Shown here: positions 1 to 5,883 of the stretch, one piece after another
How positions within the stretch are numbered: position 1 is the first letter of the stretch
Layout: every line of letters starts with the position of its first letter
Source: Gammaproteobacteria bacterium
Lineage (GTDB): Bacteria; Pseudomonadota; Gammaproteobacteria; HK1
Length of the DNA stretch: 8,404 nucleotides
Assembly: GCA_013042035.1 (NCBI GenBank)
Contig: JABDQX010000165.1
Location: forward strand, 1 to 8,404
Direction: 5' to 3'
Translations under genes and position numbers: made by a program
The notes under the pieces: model-generated
Seen by the model: only the letters and a program-made list of their open reading frames with translations
Told to the model about the DNA's origin: nothing
The model's database searches: none

Positions 1-127
1 CGGCGATAACATAAAAATGAAGGTAAGTCTGATCATGCCCATTGCCATGGAAGAGGGTTTGCGGTTTGCGGTGCGCGAAGGCGGACGAACCGTGGGCGCC
101 GGTGTTGTGGCAAAGATCATCGAGTAA
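1..127 (+). CDS. tuf: Elongation factor Tu, C-terminal end (partial)
   Basis: Last 41 complete codons and the TAA stop of EF-Tu, the GTPase that brings aminoacyl-tRNA to the ribosomal A site; the start lies outside the window and base 1 is the last base of a split codon. The visible part is the end of beta-barrel domain 3. It contains GDNIKM, the PIAMEEGLRFAVREGGRTVG block and the terminal GAGVVAKIIE, nearly identical to the family C-terminus. The next gene is rpsJ, 82 nt away. The order tuf-rpsJ is common in proteobacteria where the str and S10 operons are adjacent, but it differs from E. coli, where other genes lie between. Identity is very secure. Which tuf copy this is cannot be told from the fragment. 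Confidence 0.97.
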   Translation, partial: GDNIKMKVSLIMPIAMEEGLRFAVREGGRTVGAGVVAKIIE

Positions 128-209
128 ACTCTGAGTTTTTAGATACGGTAGCGGTTTCGATAATGATTAGGGACGGCGTTAATATTCAAAGAAACACTTG
201 GTGAGATGG

Positions 210-521
210 ATGGAAAATCAACGCATACGTATTCGGTTAAAAGCTTTTGATCATCGGCTGATCGATCAGTCGGCTCAGGAAATCGTCGAAACGGCCAAGC
301 GGACGGGGGCTCAGATCCGTGGGCCAATTCCGTTGCCGACCAGAAAAGAGCGATTTACGGTATTGATTTCTCCCCACGTTAATAAAGACGCGCGAGATCA
401 ATATGAGATTCGCACTCACAAACGGTTGATGGATATTCTTGATCCGACCGACAAAACGGTTGATGCGTTGATGAAGCTTGATTTGGCGGCTGGTGTGGAT
501 GTGCAATTGAAAGTTTCATGA
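210..521 (+). CDS. rpsJ: 30S ribosomal protein S10 (NusE)
   Basis: S10 is a 30S head protein and, as NusE, binds NusB in transcription antitermination complexes. At 103 residues it has the E. coli length, and the two align without gaps. The N-terminal RIRIRLKAFDHRLIDQ strand-helix is intact. So are the long rRNA-penetrating loop at about residues 41-67 (PLPTRKERFTVLISPHVNKD and on) and the LDLAAGVDVQ end. Val57, a position where tigecycline-resistance changes are known, is unchanged. The frame is open upstream to a TTG at 198, but family alignment begins at the ATG at 210. That ATG has a GGTGAG Shine-Dalgarno match at 200-205, which is rather close. It is the first gene of the S10 operon and is followed by a 70-nt spacer. 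Confidence 0.97.
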   Translation: MENQRIRIRLKAFDHRLIDQSAQEIVETAKRTGAQIRGPIPLPTRKERFTVLISPHVNKDARDQYEIRTHKRLMDILDPTDKTVDALMKLDLAAGVDVQLKVS

Positions 522-550
522 AGCACGGTAGGTTATTACTAGCTGGGCGG

Positions 551-571
551 TTAAACACGCAAGTGGTTTAA
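551..571 (+). promoter_or_regulatory. RNA hairpin with GCAA tetraloop just upstream of the rplC ribosome binding site
   Basis: In the rpsJ-rplC spacer, TTAAACAC (551-558) pairs with GTG (563-565) and TTTAA (567-571). This gives eight Watson-Crick pairs with one bulged G at 566 and a GNRA-type loop GCAA (559-562). The stem ends 20 nt before the rplC ATG and 5 nt before its AAGGG Shine-Dalgarno (577-581). The pairing is seen directly in the sequence. A role in translation or mRNA stability is inference. No U-run follows, so it is not a terminator. Confidence 0.4.
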
Positions 572-591
572 GGTATAAGGGCAAGACAGAA

Positions 592-1248
592 ATGTCAATT
601 GGATTGATCGGTCGTAAATGTGGAATGACACGGGTGTTTACCGAAGAGGGTACTTCTGTTCCCGTCACGGTAATCCATGTAGAACCAAACAGGATTGTTC
701 AGGTAAAAAGTAGGGAAATAGATGGTTATCCTGCAATCCAGATAACCATGGGTTCGCGGCGGGCCAATCGCATTACGAGAGCGGAAGCTGGCCATTTTGC
801 CAAGGCTGGTGTCGAGGCAGGTTTGGGGTTATGGGAATTTCCCTTGCGTGATGGAGAGGGCGAGAATCTTGCCGTCGGGCAGGAAATTACACTTGATATT
901 TTTCAGCCAGGGCAAAAAGTAGATGCGAGAGGTATCTCTATCGGTAAGGGATATGCTGGCGTCGTGAAGCGTCATAACTTCCGTACCCAAGACGCATCCC
1001 ATGGCAACTCTTTATCGCATCGGGCACCTGGCTCAATTGGTCAAAACCAAACTCCAGGGCGAGTCTTCAAGGGGAAACGCATGGCTGGGCATATGGGTAA
1101 TGTGCAGCGAACGGTACAGAACCTAGAGGTGGTTCGAGTGGATAAGGCGCGGCAGCTTGTTCTAGTGAAGGGAGCTGTGCCAGGACCAAAGGGTGGTAAT
1201 GTGGTTCTTAACGCTACCTGTAAGACGAGCCGTAAGGAGAGTGAGTGA
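592..1248 (+). CDS. rplC: 50S ribosomal protein L3
   Basis: L3 is an early-assembly 50S protein whose extended loop reaches towards the peptidyl-transferase centre. The protein has 218 residues, against 209 in E. coli. The N-terminus GLIGRKCGMTRVFTEEG and the EAGHFAKAGVEAG block near residues 65-77 are typical. The core motif NFRTQDASHGNSLSHRAPGS is at about 129-148 and GQNQTPG at 150-156. Gln153 aligns with E. coli Gln150, the residue methylated by PrmB. The extra length is a small insertion near residue 90 (DGEGENLAVGQ) and a longer, charged C-terminal tail (KTSRKESE). AAGGG at 577-581 lies 10 nt before the ATG. The stop codon shares one base with the rplD start (TGATG), so the two genes are probably translationally coupled. 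Confidence 0.98.
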   Translation: MSIGLIGRKCGMTRVFTEEGTSVPVTVIHVEPNRIVQVKSREIDGYPAIQITMGSRRANRITRAEAGHFAKAGVEAGLGLWEFPLRDGEGENLAVGQEITLDIFQPGQKVDARGISIGKGYAGVVKRHNFRTQDASHGNSLSHRAPGSIGQNQTPGRVFKGKRMAGHMGNVQRTVQNLEVVRVDKARQLVLVKGAVPGPKGGNVVLNATCKTSRKESE

Positions 1249-1892
1249 TGGAGCTTACCGTTTTCACGGAGGACTTATCCGAGACGACGATAGAGACAGG
1301 TAATAGTGAAGGGCAAAGTATTGCTGTTCCAGATGAGGTTTTTGCAACCGATTTTAACGAAGCCTTGATACACCAAGTTGTTACCTCATATCTTGCTGGG
1401 GCGCGGAGCGGAACACGGGCTCAGAAAAATCGATCGGATGTCCGAGGTGGAGGAGCAAAACCACACCGACAGAAAGGAACTGGTCGCGCGCGAGCAGGAA
1501 GCACTCGAAATCCGTTATGGCGAGGAGGGGGAGTCACATTCGCGGCCCGACCGGTAAATTATGAGCAAAAACTCAATAAGAAAATGTATCGAGTAGCGTT
1601 TCGCTCAATGATCTCAGAGATTGCTCGCCAGGGATGCTTGATGGTGGTATCTGATTTCAGTGTGTTGACTGCAAAGACACGTGAGATAGCGAACCGATTG
1701 CGTCGCCTTGGTTTAACGAATGTGCTGGTCGTAACTGAGCAGCAGGACGATAATCTTCGACTTTCCGTGCGTAATCTCGAATGGGCTCATGCTTTAGATG
1801 TCGGTAAACTTGACCCTGTTAGTCTTATCGAATACGAAAAGATATTAATTACTGTGTCTGGGTTGCGGAAACTAGAAGAGAGGTTGCGATGA
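1248..1892 (+). CDS. rplD: 50S ribosomal protein L4
   Basis: L4 binds 23S rRNA domain I and lines the exit tunnel. In E. coli it also represses the S10 operon by attenuation and translational control. The protein has 214 residues, against 201 in E. coli. The 13 extra residues lie before the FNEALIHQVV helix (about 37-45), in the segment with ETGNSEGQSIAVPDE. The tunnel loop is at about residues 54-101 and includes RSGTRAQK, KPHRQKGTGRARAG (71-84) and GGGVTFAARP. Lys76 aligns with E. coli Lys63, a macrolide-resistance site, and is unchanged. The usual Trp of the KPW motif is His here. The ATG at 1248 is preferred to a GTG at 1245 because it gives the family MEL start. TAAGGAGA at 1232-1239 is a strong Shine-Dalgarno. 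The stop overlaps the rplW start (ATGA). Confidence 0.97.
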   Translation: MELTVFTEDLSETTIETGNSEGQSIAVPDEVFATDFNEALIHQVVTSYLAGARSGTRAQKNRSDVRGGGAKPHRQKGTGRARAGSTRNPLWRGGGVTFAARPVNYEQKLNKKMYRVAFRSMISEIARQGCLMVVSDFSVLTAKTREIANRLRRLGLTNVLVVTEQQDDNLRLSVRNLEWAHALDVGKLDPVSLIEYEKILITVSGLRKLEERLR

Positions 1893-2206
1893 AGCAGGAG
1901 CGTATGATGGCGGTGTTGCGTTTCCCGCATATGTCTGAAAAGTCTACGCGGGTAGCAAATGAGCACCGTCAGATAGTGTTTCGCGTAGCCGAAGATGCAA
2001 ATAAGCTGGAAGTTAAGAAGGCTGTTGAGGGTATGTTTGGCGTTGAGGTAAAAAAGGTTTGTATCCTCAACGTAAAAGGAAAAAGGAAACCCCTAAGGGG
2101 TATTGGGAGAGGGCGTTTTGGTCATCGATCGAAATGGAAAAAAGCATATGTAACGCTGGCTCCTGACAATGATATTGATTTTTTGAATATTACATCGGCG
2201 CTTTGA
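1889..2206 (+). CDS. rplW: 50S ribosomal protein L23
   Basis: L23 sits beside the nascent-chain exit of the 50S subunit and is the docking site of trigger factor and signal recognition particle. The protein has 105 residues, against 100 in E. coli. The N-terminal VLRFPHMSEKS is conserved. Glu17 in it aligns with E. coli Glu18, the trigger-factor contact. The internal loop is at about 60-80 (VKGKRKPLRGIGRGRFGHRS) and the conserved WKKAYVTL follows at about 83-90. The extra residues are mostly in that Arg/Gly-rich loop. The ATGA overlap with the rplD stop, and AGAGG at 1879-1883 inside rplD, indicate coupled translation. rplB follows after 15 nt. Confidence 0.97.
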   Translation: MKQERMMAVLRFPHMSEKSTRVANEHRQIVFRVAEDANKLEVKKAVEGMFGVEVKKVCILNVKGKRKPLRGIGRGRFGHRSKWKKAYVTLAPDNDIDFLNITSAL

Positions 2207-2221
2207 GGGATTTTTGAAGCT

Positions 2222-3049
2222 ATGCCATTGGTAAAAACGAAACCAACCTCTCCCGGTAGACGGGGAGTAGTAAAGGTAGTAACGCCGGGGCTTTACAAAG
2301 GTGAGCCCCATAGCCCTTTGGTTGGAAAAAAGGTAAAGAGTGGCGGGCGAAACAATAAAGGTCGGATTACGACTCGACATCGTGGTGGTGGACATAAGCA
2401 GCGCTATCGGATTGTTGATTTCAGGCGTAATAAAGACGGGATATCTGGACGTGTTGAGAGAATAGAGTACGATCCGGGTCGGAGTGCGCATATCGCCCTG
2501 CTGGTATATGCCGACGGAGAACGCCGGTATATCATTGCGCCGAAGGGGCTTAAAATTGGCGATGCGCTTTTGTCGGGAGTTGATGTGCCGATCAAGAGTG
2601 GTCATGCGTTGCCACTTCGTAGTATTCCAGTAGGAACGACGGTACATTGCGTTGAATTAAAACCTGGCAAGGGAGCACAGATTGCTCGCAGTGCCGGGGC
2701 AGCAGTGCAGCTAATTGCTCGAGAATCTGGTCTTGCCACACTAAGGCTTCGCTCAGGGGAGTTACGAAAAGTCCCAGTCGAGTGTAGGGCTACGGTGGGG
2801 GAAGTTGGTAATGCCGAGCACGGCTTGCGTAAATTAGGTAAAGCGGGCGCGACTAGGTGGCGTGGAATAAGACCAACAGTGCGTGGTGTCGCTATGAATC
2901 CCGTAGATCATCCGCATGGTGGCGGTGAAGGGAAGAGTTCAGGTGGACGTCACCCGGTAACTCCTTGGGGAGTACCAACCAAAGGCCATAAGACACGACA
3001 CAACAAGCGCAGTGATCACTTGATTGTGCGTGTGAGTAAAAAGCGCTAA
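2222..3049 (+). CDS. rplB: 50S ribosomal protein L2
   Basis: L2 is a primary 23S rRNA binder needed for subunit association and peptidyl-transferase activity. It has 275 residues, against 273 in E. coli, and is almost colinear with it. Landmarks in order are KPTSPGRRGVVKV (7-19), SGGRNNKGRITTRHRGGGHK (40-59), the SH3-like and OB-like RNA-binding core, GEVGNAEH (193-200), RWRGIRPTVRG (212-222) and MNPVDHPHGGGEG (225-237). His230 corresponds to E. coli His229 (numbered without Met), the residue linked to catalysis. The C-terminus is a basic tail ending VSKKR. The rplW stop is embedded in a GAGGGA Shine-Dalgarno (2205-2210) 11 nt before the ATG. Confidence 0.98.
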   Translation: MPLVKTKPTSPGRRGVVKVVTPGLYKGEPHSPLVGKKVKSGGRNNKGRITTRHRGGGHKQRYRIVDFRRNKDGISGRVERIEYDPGRSAHIALLVYADGERRYIIAPKGLKIGDALLSGVDVPIKSGHALPLRSIPVGTTVHCVELKPGKGAQIARSAGAAVQLIARESGLATLRLRSGELRKVPVECRATVGEVGNAEHGLRKLGKAGATRWRGIRPTVRGVAMNPVDHPHGGGEGKSSGGRHPVTPWGVPTKGHKTRHNKRSDHLIVRVSKKR

Positions 3050-3056
3050 TGCGATT

Positions 3057-3065
3057 AGGGGGGAG
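3057..3065 (+). promoter_or_regulatory. Strong Shine-Dalgarno setting the GTG start of rpsS
   Basis: A purine block AGGGGGGAG ends 6 nt before the GTG at 3072. It is one of the strongest ribosome binding sites in the window and supports a non-ATG start for S19; no ATG exists near the family N-terminus. Confidence 0.75.
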
Positions 3066-3071
3066 TAACGG

Positions 3072-3347
3072 GTGCCGCGTTCGATAAAGAAAGGTCCTTT
3101 TGTGGATCACCATTTGGTTAAGAAGATTGTCGAGGCGAAGGCGTCAGGAGCCAAGCGACCTATCAAAACATGGTCGCGGCGTTCTATGGTTATACCCAAT
3201 ATGGTTGGTTTTACTATCGCAGTGCATAACGGGCGTCAGCACATTCCGATTCTTATCACAGAGAATATGGTTGGCCATAAACTCGGGGAATTTTCACCGA
3301 CTCGTACGTTTAGAGGCCATTCCGGGGATCGGAAGGCAAAGAAATAG
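3072..3347 (+). CDS. rpsS: 30S ribosomal protein S19
   Basis: S19 lies on top of the 30S head, pairs with S13 and contacts the A-site finger and tRNA region. The 91 residues (E. coli 92) begin with PRSIKKGPFVDHHLVKK. They continue with TWSRRSMVIPNMVGFTIAVHN (about 34-54), the GRQHIPI strand, NMVGHKLGEFSPTRTFRGH and a basic end DRKAKK. Translation starts at GTG, decided by the N-terminal alignment and the strong upstream Shine-Dalgarno. The gene lies 22 nt after rplB and 12 nt before rplV, in the standard S10-operon order. Nothing in the protein is unusual. Confidence 0.97.
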   Translation: MPRSIKKGPFVDHHLVKKIVEAKASGAKRPIKTWSRRSMVIPNMVGFTIAVHNGRQHIPILITENMVGHKLGEFSPTRTFRGHSGDRKAKK

Positions 3348-3359
3348 AGCGGATTACCA

Positions 3360-3692
3360 ATGGATGTAACAGCGAAACTCAAATTTGCTAGGATTTCGTC
3401 GCAGAAAGCGAGACTGGTTGCCGATCAAATCAGAGGGTTACCTGTAGAGCAGGCTATAGATTTGCTTATACTTAGTAAGAAAAAGGCATCAAAAATTATC
3501 AAAAAGGGATTGAACTCTGCGATTGCGAATGCGGAACATAATGAAGGTGTGGATATTGACAGGCTTCGTGTGGGTGCGATCTGTATTGATGAAGGGCCGA
3601 CCTATAAACGGATTCAGGCGCGTGCCAGGGGCAGGGCAAGTCGGGTGCTCAAACGTACAAGCCATGTTTCCATAACAGTGTCTGAATATTAA
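3360..3692 (+). CDS. rplV: 50S ribosomal protein L22
   Basis: L22 spans the 50S subunit; its beta-hairpin forms the exit-tunnel constriction together with L4. At 110 residues it equals the E. coli protein and aligns without gaps. ARISSQKARLVADQIRG is at about 10-26, the LNSAIANAEHN helix at about 51-61, and the hairpin tip DEGPTYKRIQARARGRAS at about 77-94. The Tyr82-Lys83-Arg84 triplet aligns with E. coli Met82-Lys83-Arg84, the segment whose deletion gives macrolide resistance; it is present here, with Tyr for Met. The Shine-Dalgarno is weak (GGA at 3351-3353). An AT-rich 44-nt spacer follows. Confidence 0.97.
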   Translation: MDVTAKLKFARISSQKARLVADQIRGLPVEQAIDLLILSKKKASKIIKKGLNSAIANAEHNEGVDIDRLRVGAICIDEGPTYKRIQARARGRASRVLKRTSHVSITVSEY

Positions 3693-3736
3693 TAAAAAAA
3701 CAGTGCTCCAGATAGAATAGCCTGAGATACAATAAT

Positions 3737-4405
3737 ATGGGCCAAAAAGTTCATCCAACCGGTATTCGTTTAGGAATAATTAAAAATTGGACGTCTGTGT
3801 GGTATGCAGAGGGTAAGGCTTACGCGGACAATTTGAACACAGATCTTGCTGTTCGGGGATTTTTGCAAAAAAAGCTTGCTCATGCGTCGGTTAGCAGAAT
3901 CGATATCTGGCGTCCGGCGAAGAATGCGCGAATTGTAATCCATACTGCCAGGCCAGGTATTGTCATTGGCAAAAAAGGCCAAGATATTGAATCGTTGCGA
4001 CACACCGTTTCTTCCATGATGGGAGTGCCTGTTCATATTGGTGTGGAAGAGATTCGTAAACCGGAGCTGGATGCGTATCTTGTGGCAGAGAGCGTATCAA
4101 ATCAGTTGGTCAGAAGGATTATGTTTCGTCGCGCCATGAAACGTGCAGTCGGTAATGCTATGAGGCTGGGTGCCAAGGGCATTAAGATAAATGTATCAGG
4201 GCGTTTAAGCGGTGCGGAAATCGCACGTTCTGAGTGGTATCGTGAAGGGCGCGTCCCGCTGCATACGCTACGAGCGGATATTGATTACGGTTTCGCGGAA
4301 GCGCGGACTACTTACGGTATAATTGGAATAAAAGTTTGGATTTTCAAGGGAGAAATCTTCGACAAAGCCGAGCAAATAAGTCGAGATGCTGCTGTTAGCG
4401 GTTGA
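3737..4405 (+). CDS. rpsC: 30S ribosomal protein S3
   Basis: S3 lies at the mRNA entry tunnel of the 30S head and, with S4 and S5, supports unwinding of structured mRNA. The protein has 222 residues. The N-terminus MGQKVHPTGIRLGIIKNW is diagnostic. A KH type-II domain follows, with RPGIVIGKKGQDIE and its GKKG loop at 78-81. The C-terminal domain contains MFRRAMKRAV, in which Arg131, Arg132 and Lys135 match the E. coli helicase residues. It ends with the TTYGIIGIKVWIFKGEI strand (191-207). The tail after this is only about 15 residues and lacks the long Lys/Gln-rich end of E. coli S3 (233 residues); tail length varies in the family. Only a weak GAG-type Shine-Dalgarno precedes the start. An 88-nt AT-rich spacer follows. 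Confidence 0.97.
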   Translation: MGQKVHPTGIRLGIIKNWTSVWYAEGKAYADNLNTDLAVRGFLQKKLAHASVSRIDIWRPAKNARIVIHTARPGIVIGKKGQDIESLRHTVSSMMGVPVHIGVEEIRKPELDAYLVAESVSNQLVRRIMFRRAMKRAVGNAMRLGAKGIKINVSGRLSGAEIARSEWYREGRVPLHTLRADIDYGFAEARTTYGIIGIKVWIFKGEIFDKAEQISRDAAVSG

Positions 4406-4470
4406 ATGATTTTTATGAATGGAATTAAAAAGATAGATTTTTCTACAAGATGTTGAAATATTTCTTTGGA

Positions 4471-4485
4471 TTTTTGTAACAAAAA
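4471..4485 (+). promoter_or_regulatory. A/U hairpin overlapping the rplP ribosome binding site
   Basis: TTTTTG (4471-4476), loop TAA, CAAAAA (4480-4485) form a perfect 6-bp inverted repeat. The 3' arm enters the AAAGG Shine-Dalgarno (4483-4487) of rplP, 6 nt before its ATG. The surrounding spacer (4406-4493) has only about 20 G/C among 88 bases. The stem has a single G-C pair, so it would be weak; it could arise by chance in such A/T-rich sequence. A regulatory role is speculative. Confidence 0.2.
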
Positions 4486-4493
4486 GGTTAGCT

Positions 4494-4910
4494 ATGCTTC
4501 AACCCAAGCGAACTAAATACCGAAAGCAGCAAAAAGGTCGAAATCGTGGGCTTGCCAATTCTGGTAATCAAGTTAGTTTCGGTGAATACGGGCTAAAGGC
4601 AACCACAAGGGGGCGTATTACCTCCCGCCAGATTGAAGCTGCGCGTCGTGCTCTTACTCGGCATGTAAAACGGGGTGCGAAGGTATGGATTCGGATTTTT
4701 CCGGACAAACCAATTACAAAAAAACCACTGGAAGTTCGGCAAGGAAAGGGTAAAGGTAACATTGAGTATTGGGTGGCATTGATACAGCCTGGGCGTATGT
4801 TATATGAAATGCAGGGTGTAGATGAGGCTATAGCGCGCGAGGCATTTAGGCGTGCAGCCGCAAAGTTACCAGTACAGACCGTGTTCCAAACGCGAGCGTT
4901 AATCGGATGA
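4494..4910 (+). CDS. rplP: 50S ribosomal protein L16
   Basis: L16 is a late-assembly 50S protein that helps position aminoacyl-tRNA at the A site. The protein has 138 residues, against 136 in E. coli. It opens with MLQPKRTKYRKQQKGRNRG, followed by GLKATTRGRITSRQIEAARRA (33-53), WIRIFPDKPITKKP and GKGKGNIEYWVALIQPGR (about 84-101). Arg82, in VRQGKGKGN, aligns with E. coli Arg81, the residue hydroxylated by the oxygenase RoxA (YcfD). AAAGG at 4483-4487 is the Shine-Dalgarno. The TGA stop overlaps the rpmC ATG (ATGA), implying coupled translation. Conservation is high and nothing is missing. Confidence 0.98.
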   Translation: MLQPKRTKYRKQQKGRNRGLANSGNQVSFGEYGLKATTRGRITSRQIEAARRALTRHVKRGAKVWIRIFPDKPITKKPLEVRQGKGKGNIEYWVALIQPGRMLYEMQGVDEAIAREAFRRAAAKLPVQTVFQTRALIG

Positions 4911-5107
4911 AAGCAGTAGAGCTACGAAAAAGGACTGAAAAGGAGCTGGATACAGAATTCCTGGAGCTTGGTCGTGAGGCGTTCAACTTACGGATGCAAA
5001 TGGGTTCTAGCCAACCAGTAAGGTACAGTCGATTTAAAGCTATCCGGCAGGATATTGCACGTATAAAGACTATTATTAACGAACGGCAGCGGACCAATAC
5101 GGTATGA
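4907..5107 (+). CDS. rpmC: 50S ribosomal protein L29
   Basis: L29 is a small two-helix hairpin protein next to L23 at the tunnel exit. The protein has 66 residues, against 63 in E. coli. It starts MKAVELRKRTEKELDTEFLEL and carries FNLRMQM near 26-32, the signature centre of the family. The second helix, with RQDIARIKTIINER, is at about 47-60. No clear Shine-Dalgarno precedes the ATG. The start shares ATGA with the rplP stop, and the rpsQ start overlaps the rpmC stop in the same way. rplP, rpmC and rpsQ therefore form a tightly coupled trio, in contrast to the loose spacing on either side. Confidence 0.96.
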   Translation: MKAVELRKRTEKELDTEFLELGREAFNLRMQMGSSQPVRYSRFKAIRQDIARIKTIINERQRTNTV

Positions 5108-5364
5108 ACAGTAAGGAAAAAATGCCGCGGATTCTTGTGGGTCGAGTTATCAGCGACAAGATGGATAAGAGCGTTACCGTTCTGGTAGAGCGAAAGGTTA
5201 AACATCCGTTATATAAAAAATATATTCGGCGTTCAACCAAGCTTCATGTCCACGATGAAACGAATATCTGCCAGGAGGGGGATATGGTGGGCATCATGCA
5301 ATGTCGTCCGATATCGAAAACAAAGGCTTGGCGTTTGCAAGAAGTCATTGTTAAAGCGCGATGA
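5104..5364 (+). CDS. rpsQ: 30S ribosomal protein S17
   Basis: S17 is a primary binder of the 16S rRNA 5' domain with an OB fold. The protein has 86 residues, against 84 in E. coli. Core motifs are LVGRVISDKMDKSVTV (11-26), ERKVKHPLYKKYIRRSTKLHVHDE (29-52), GDMVGIMQCRPISKTKAW (59-76) and a basic end. Two starts are possible. The ATG at 5104 overlaps the rpmC stop (ATGA) and gives a length close to the family. The ATG at 5122 would remove six residues and has AAGGA at 5113-5117, 4 nt upstream. I prefer 5104 because of the overlap and the length, with moderate certainty. This is the last gene of the classical S10 operon. Confidence 0.95.
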   Translation: MNSKEKMPRILVGRVISDKMDKSVTVLVERKVKHPLYKKYIRRSTKLHVHDETNICQEGDMVGIMQCRPISKTKAWRLQEVIVKAR

Positions 5365-5437
5365 TGCGCATGTTTCTGATTGGTTTCGGGTTTTCTGTGG
5401 TAAATGAAATGATAGAGGAAGTCCGTGGAGAGCATAC

Positions 5438-5806
5438 ATGATTCAGATGCAATCCATGCTGGATGCAGCAGACAATAGCGGTGCACGGCGTTTAATGTGT
5501 GTTAAGGTGCTCGGTGGTTCGCGCCGTCGCTATGCACACATTGGTGATATTATTCGAGTGGCCGTGAAGGAAGCGATTCCCCGAGGTAAAGTTAAAAAAG
5601 GGGAGTTATACCACGCAGTAGTGGTACGTACGCGTAAAGGTGTGAGACGTCCGGATGGCTCGTTGATTCGATTTGACAAGAATGCGGCCGTACTGCTCAA
5701 TAATCAGTTTCAGCCTATCGGTACTCGGATTTTTGGCCCCGTTACACGGGAGCTTAGAACGGAACGGTTTATGAGGATTATATCGTTGGCCCCAGAGGTG
5801 TTGTGA
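5438..5806 (+). CDS. rplN: 50S ribosomal protein L14
   Basis: L14 lies at the subunit interface with L3 and L19, forms bridge B8, and is the target of the silencing factor RsfS. The 122 residues (E. coli 123) run from MIQMQSMLDAADNSGARRLMC through VLGGSRRRYAHIGDII, KEAIPRGKVKKG (44-55), VVVRTRKGVRRPDGSLIRFD and GTRIFGPVTRELR to the invariant end IISLAPEVL. The one-residue difference is at NNQFQPIG, where E. coli has NNNSEQPIG. GGAG at 5427-5430 lies 7 nt before the ATG. It is the first gene of the classical spc operon, after a 73-nt spacer in which I see no convincing promoter. Confidence 0.98.
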   Translation: MIQMQSMLDAADNSGARRLMCVKVLGGSRRRYAHIGDIIRVAVKEAIPRGKVKKGELYHAVVVRTRKGVRRPDGSLIRFDKNAAVLLNNQFQPIGTRIFGPVTRELRTERFMRIISLAPEVL

Positions 5807-5815
5807 TTTTGGCAT

Positions 5816-5832
5816 ATCGTGATAGCAACGAT
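5816..5832 (+). promoter_or_regulatory. Short inverted repeat in the rplN-rplX spacer
   Basis: ATCGT (5816-5820) and ACGAT (5828-5832) are perfect inverted copies around a 7-nt loop. They begin 10 nt after the L14 stop, in an unusually long spacer. No T-run follows, so it is not an intrinsic terminator. The pairing is short and its function is unknown. Confidence 0.2.
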
Positions 5833-5871
5833 GGTTTCCAGATTTTGTTTTCAAGACACACCAGTTGGATG

Positions 5872-5883
5872 CTTTACGTAAAG
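5872..5883 (+). repeat. 12-bp perfect palindrome in the rplN-rplX spacer
   Basis: CTTTACGTAAAG is a perfect palindrome 37 nt upstream of the rplX ATG. As DNA it could be a dimeric protein site; as RNA it would make only a very short hairpin. It is visible in the sequence but matches no operator that I recognise. Confidence 0.3.

Noticed and set aside
126..140. AAACTCTGAGTTT inverted repeat followed by T residues, as a tuf terminator
   Set aside because: The usable stem is five pairs, mostly A-T, with a 3-nt loop and a very short T-run; too weak for an intrinsic terminator.
156..185. Promoter-like TTCGAT ... TAATAT upstream of rpsJ
   Set aside because: Only two bases of the -35 and four of the -10 fit consensus, so it cannot be separated from background.
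551..579. Possible promoter TTAAAC - 17 nt - TATAAG before rplC
   Set aside because: The -10 match is fair, but transcription would begin at about 585, downstream of the Shine-Dalgarno (577-581), leaving rplC without a ribosome binding site. The same bases form the hairpin described above.
2093..2647. 184-codon open frame on the - strand opposite rplW and rplB
   Set aside because: Antisense to conserved genes, with no family resemblance; judged a shadow frame.
4453..4480. Possible promoter TTGAAA - 16 nt - TGTAAC before rplP
   Set aside because: The -35 is good, but the -10 is poor and the start point would fall at or after the rplP Shine-Dalgarno. AT-rich sequence gives such matches by chance.
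5356..5369. GCGC/GCGC stem across the rpsQ stop as a terminator
   Set aside because: Four base pairs with no T-run after it; not a terminator.
5378..5406. spc operon promoter in the rpsQ-rplN spacer
   Set aside because: E. coli has a promoter here, but the best candidate hexamers (TTGGTT, TAAATG) match poorly and have 15-nt spacing. Not supported by sequence alone.
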